A stretch of 13,799 nucleotides of DNA from JAMOAW01 sp039908535 (GTDB lineage: Bacteria; Pseudomonadota; Magnetococcia; Magnetococcales; JADFZT01), in NCBI GenBank assembly GCA_039908535.1, contig JAMOAW010000078.1, positions 1 to 13,799 on the forward strand, written 5' to 3'. Each line of letters starts with the position of its first letter. The first letter of the stretch is position 1. Positions 13,051 through 13,799 of the stretch are shown piece by piece. Made by a program: the position numbers and the translations under genes. The notes beneath the pieces were generated by a model, which searched no databases, was not told the origin of the DNA, and was given only the letters and a program-made list of their open reading frames with translations.

Positions 13051-13799
13051 ATGCTCATATCTGAAAGTATCGAAACAAATCCGCATGATCAATTCGACGC
13101 TCCATGGAAAGATATCTTGGAGGCCTATTTCCCTGACTTTCTAGCACTCTTCCTGCCACAGTTTTTGGATACCGAATTTGCTCGTCTCTTTCGTGATGCC
13201 GATATCGGTGACCGACGTATGGACAAGCTGGTTAAGGTCTGGCGATGCAATAACGATGAAGTGTGGGTTCTGATTCATATCGAGATTCAAGGTGACAGAA
13301 AATCAAACTTTGCATCCAACATGTATGTCTATCAATATCGGGCCTATGATCTCTATCAGGTACCGGTTGTCGGTTTAGCCATTTTGGCTGACGAGGAGAG
13401 CGGTTGGCGACCAACGGAATTTGGTTATAAACTCTGGGGAACAAAACAAAGCTATCAGTTCACTTCGATAAAGCTACTGGACTATTCGGAAGCCGAGCTG
13501 GAGCAATCTAACAATCCATTTTCAATTGTCACCTTAGCTCATTTGCAAGCCAAAAAAACCAAATATCTGATCGAGGAGCGTTACCAAGCAAAGCGGCGTT
13601 TGATCTACAATCTATACAAACATGGGTTTAGCAAACAACACGTGATCGACCTGTTTCGTTTTATTGACTGGGTACTGTATTTACCAAAAGAACTTGCCCA
13701 ACGGTTAAAGACAGAAATCGTTCAATTTGAGGAGAACCAAAAAATGCCATACTTATCGAGCATAGAACGGATTGGCCAACAAATTGGCCAACAAATTGG
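13051..13799 (+). CDS. Rpn-family PD-(D/E)XK nuclease / putative transposase, 3' end outside window
   Basis: The frame is open to the window edge, with 249 codons visible. The protein resembles the Rpn (recombination-promoting nuclease, YhgA-like) family. An N-terminal FPDFLALFLPQFLD segment is followed by a likely nuclease core with Asp58 (DKLVKVW) and HIEIQ (Glu78, Gln80). The segment NMYVYQYRAYDLY (90-102) comes next, matching the family's E-x-Q and Y-x-YR pattern. A Lys/Arg-rich helical region follows (about 168-222). The visible end repeats Ile-Gly-Gln-Gln, as the C-termini of these proteins often carry short variable repeats. The ATG at 13051 has no good ribosome site, and GTG 13041 is out of frame. 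Family members cut DNA and promote RecA-independent recombination in E. coli; activity here is inferred. Its strand and content set it apart from the msh genes. Confidence 0.78.
   Translation, partial: MLISESIETNPHDQFDAPWKDILEAYFPDFLALFLPQFLDTEFARLFRDADIGDRRMDKLVKVWRCNNDEVWVLIHIEIQGDRKSNFASNMYVYQYRAYDLYQVPVVGLAILADEESGWRPTEFGYKLWGTKQSYQFTSIKLLDYSEAELEQSNNPFSIVTLAHLQAKKTKYLIEERYQAKRRLIYNLYKHGFSKQHVIDLFRFIDWVLYLPKELAQRLKTEIVQFEENQKMPYLSSIERIGQQIGQQI
13771..13799 (+). repeat. 12-bp tandem repeat at the visible end of the Rpn-like gene
   Basis: ATTGGCCAACAA occurs twice exactly (13771-13782, 13783-13794) and a third copy starts at 13795 before the window ends. Each unit contains the palindrome TTGGCCAA and encodes Ile-Gly-Gln-Gln in frame. 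Unit-number changes would keep the frame. Confidence 0.85.

Noticed and set aside
1..13799. CRISPR array, tRNA or rRNA genes, full insertion sequence
   Set aside because: No regularly spaced repeats with unique spacers, no cloverleaf or rRNA segments and no transposase with terminal repeats were seen. The intergenic hairpins are irregularly spaced.

Overview
The window is a type IV pilus locus of the MSHA (mannose-sensitive haemagglutinin) kind from a Gram-negative, most likely proteobacterial, chromosome. A secretin, a signal peptide and a class III prepilin support an outer membrane. The taxon cannot be fixed from this sequence. The GC-rich hairpin repeats ending in T-runs, together with an Rpn-like nuclease, remind me of Magnetococcia or other accessory-rich proteobacteria, but that is a weak impression.

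From right to left on the minus strand (12747 down to 355) the genes are an MshI/PilM-like protein, a PilN-like protein, MshJ, an AT-rich gap with a possible promoter, the MshL secretin, an unusually long MshN-like protein, the MshE assembly ATPase, the MshG platform protein, an unrecognised four-helix membrane protein, and a type IV pilin (MshA-like) ending at a good intrinsic terminator. Together they would form an inner-membrane alignment complex (MshI, PilN-like, MshJ), an outer-membrane pore (MshL), a periplasmic linker with peptidoglycan-binding potential (MshN-like), a motor and platform (MshE, MshG) and the fibre subunit. MshE carries two N-terminal MshEN modules, so extension is probably controlled by cyclic di-GMP. 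No mshM, mshK, mshF or minor pilins, and no prepilin peptidase, are present in the window.

Three intergenic regions (1-291, 1526-1919, 5153-5290) hold a family of G-run/C-run hairpins followed by T-tracts, arranged singly or as pairs in both orientations. A 50-bp direct repeat (117-166 and 1838-1887, one mismatch) brackets the pilin and the membrane protein. A related hairpin repeat lies inverted at 1669-1694, next to what looks like a remnant of a PIN-domain gene. The pilin end of the locus therefore looks rearranged, while the machinery genes look intact.

On the right, an AT-rich divergent spacer (12748-13050) separates the msh genes from a plus-strand Rpn/PD-(D/E)XK nuclease-like gene. 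It runs off the window within a 12-bp tandem repeat coding Ile-Gly-Gln-Gln.

The observations most worth following are the MshN-like protein with added PEGA and two SPOR domains, the doubled MshEN module in MshE, a perfect 20-bp hairpin inside the mshL signal-peptide codons, and the covarying hairpin repeats that could form two alternative stems.
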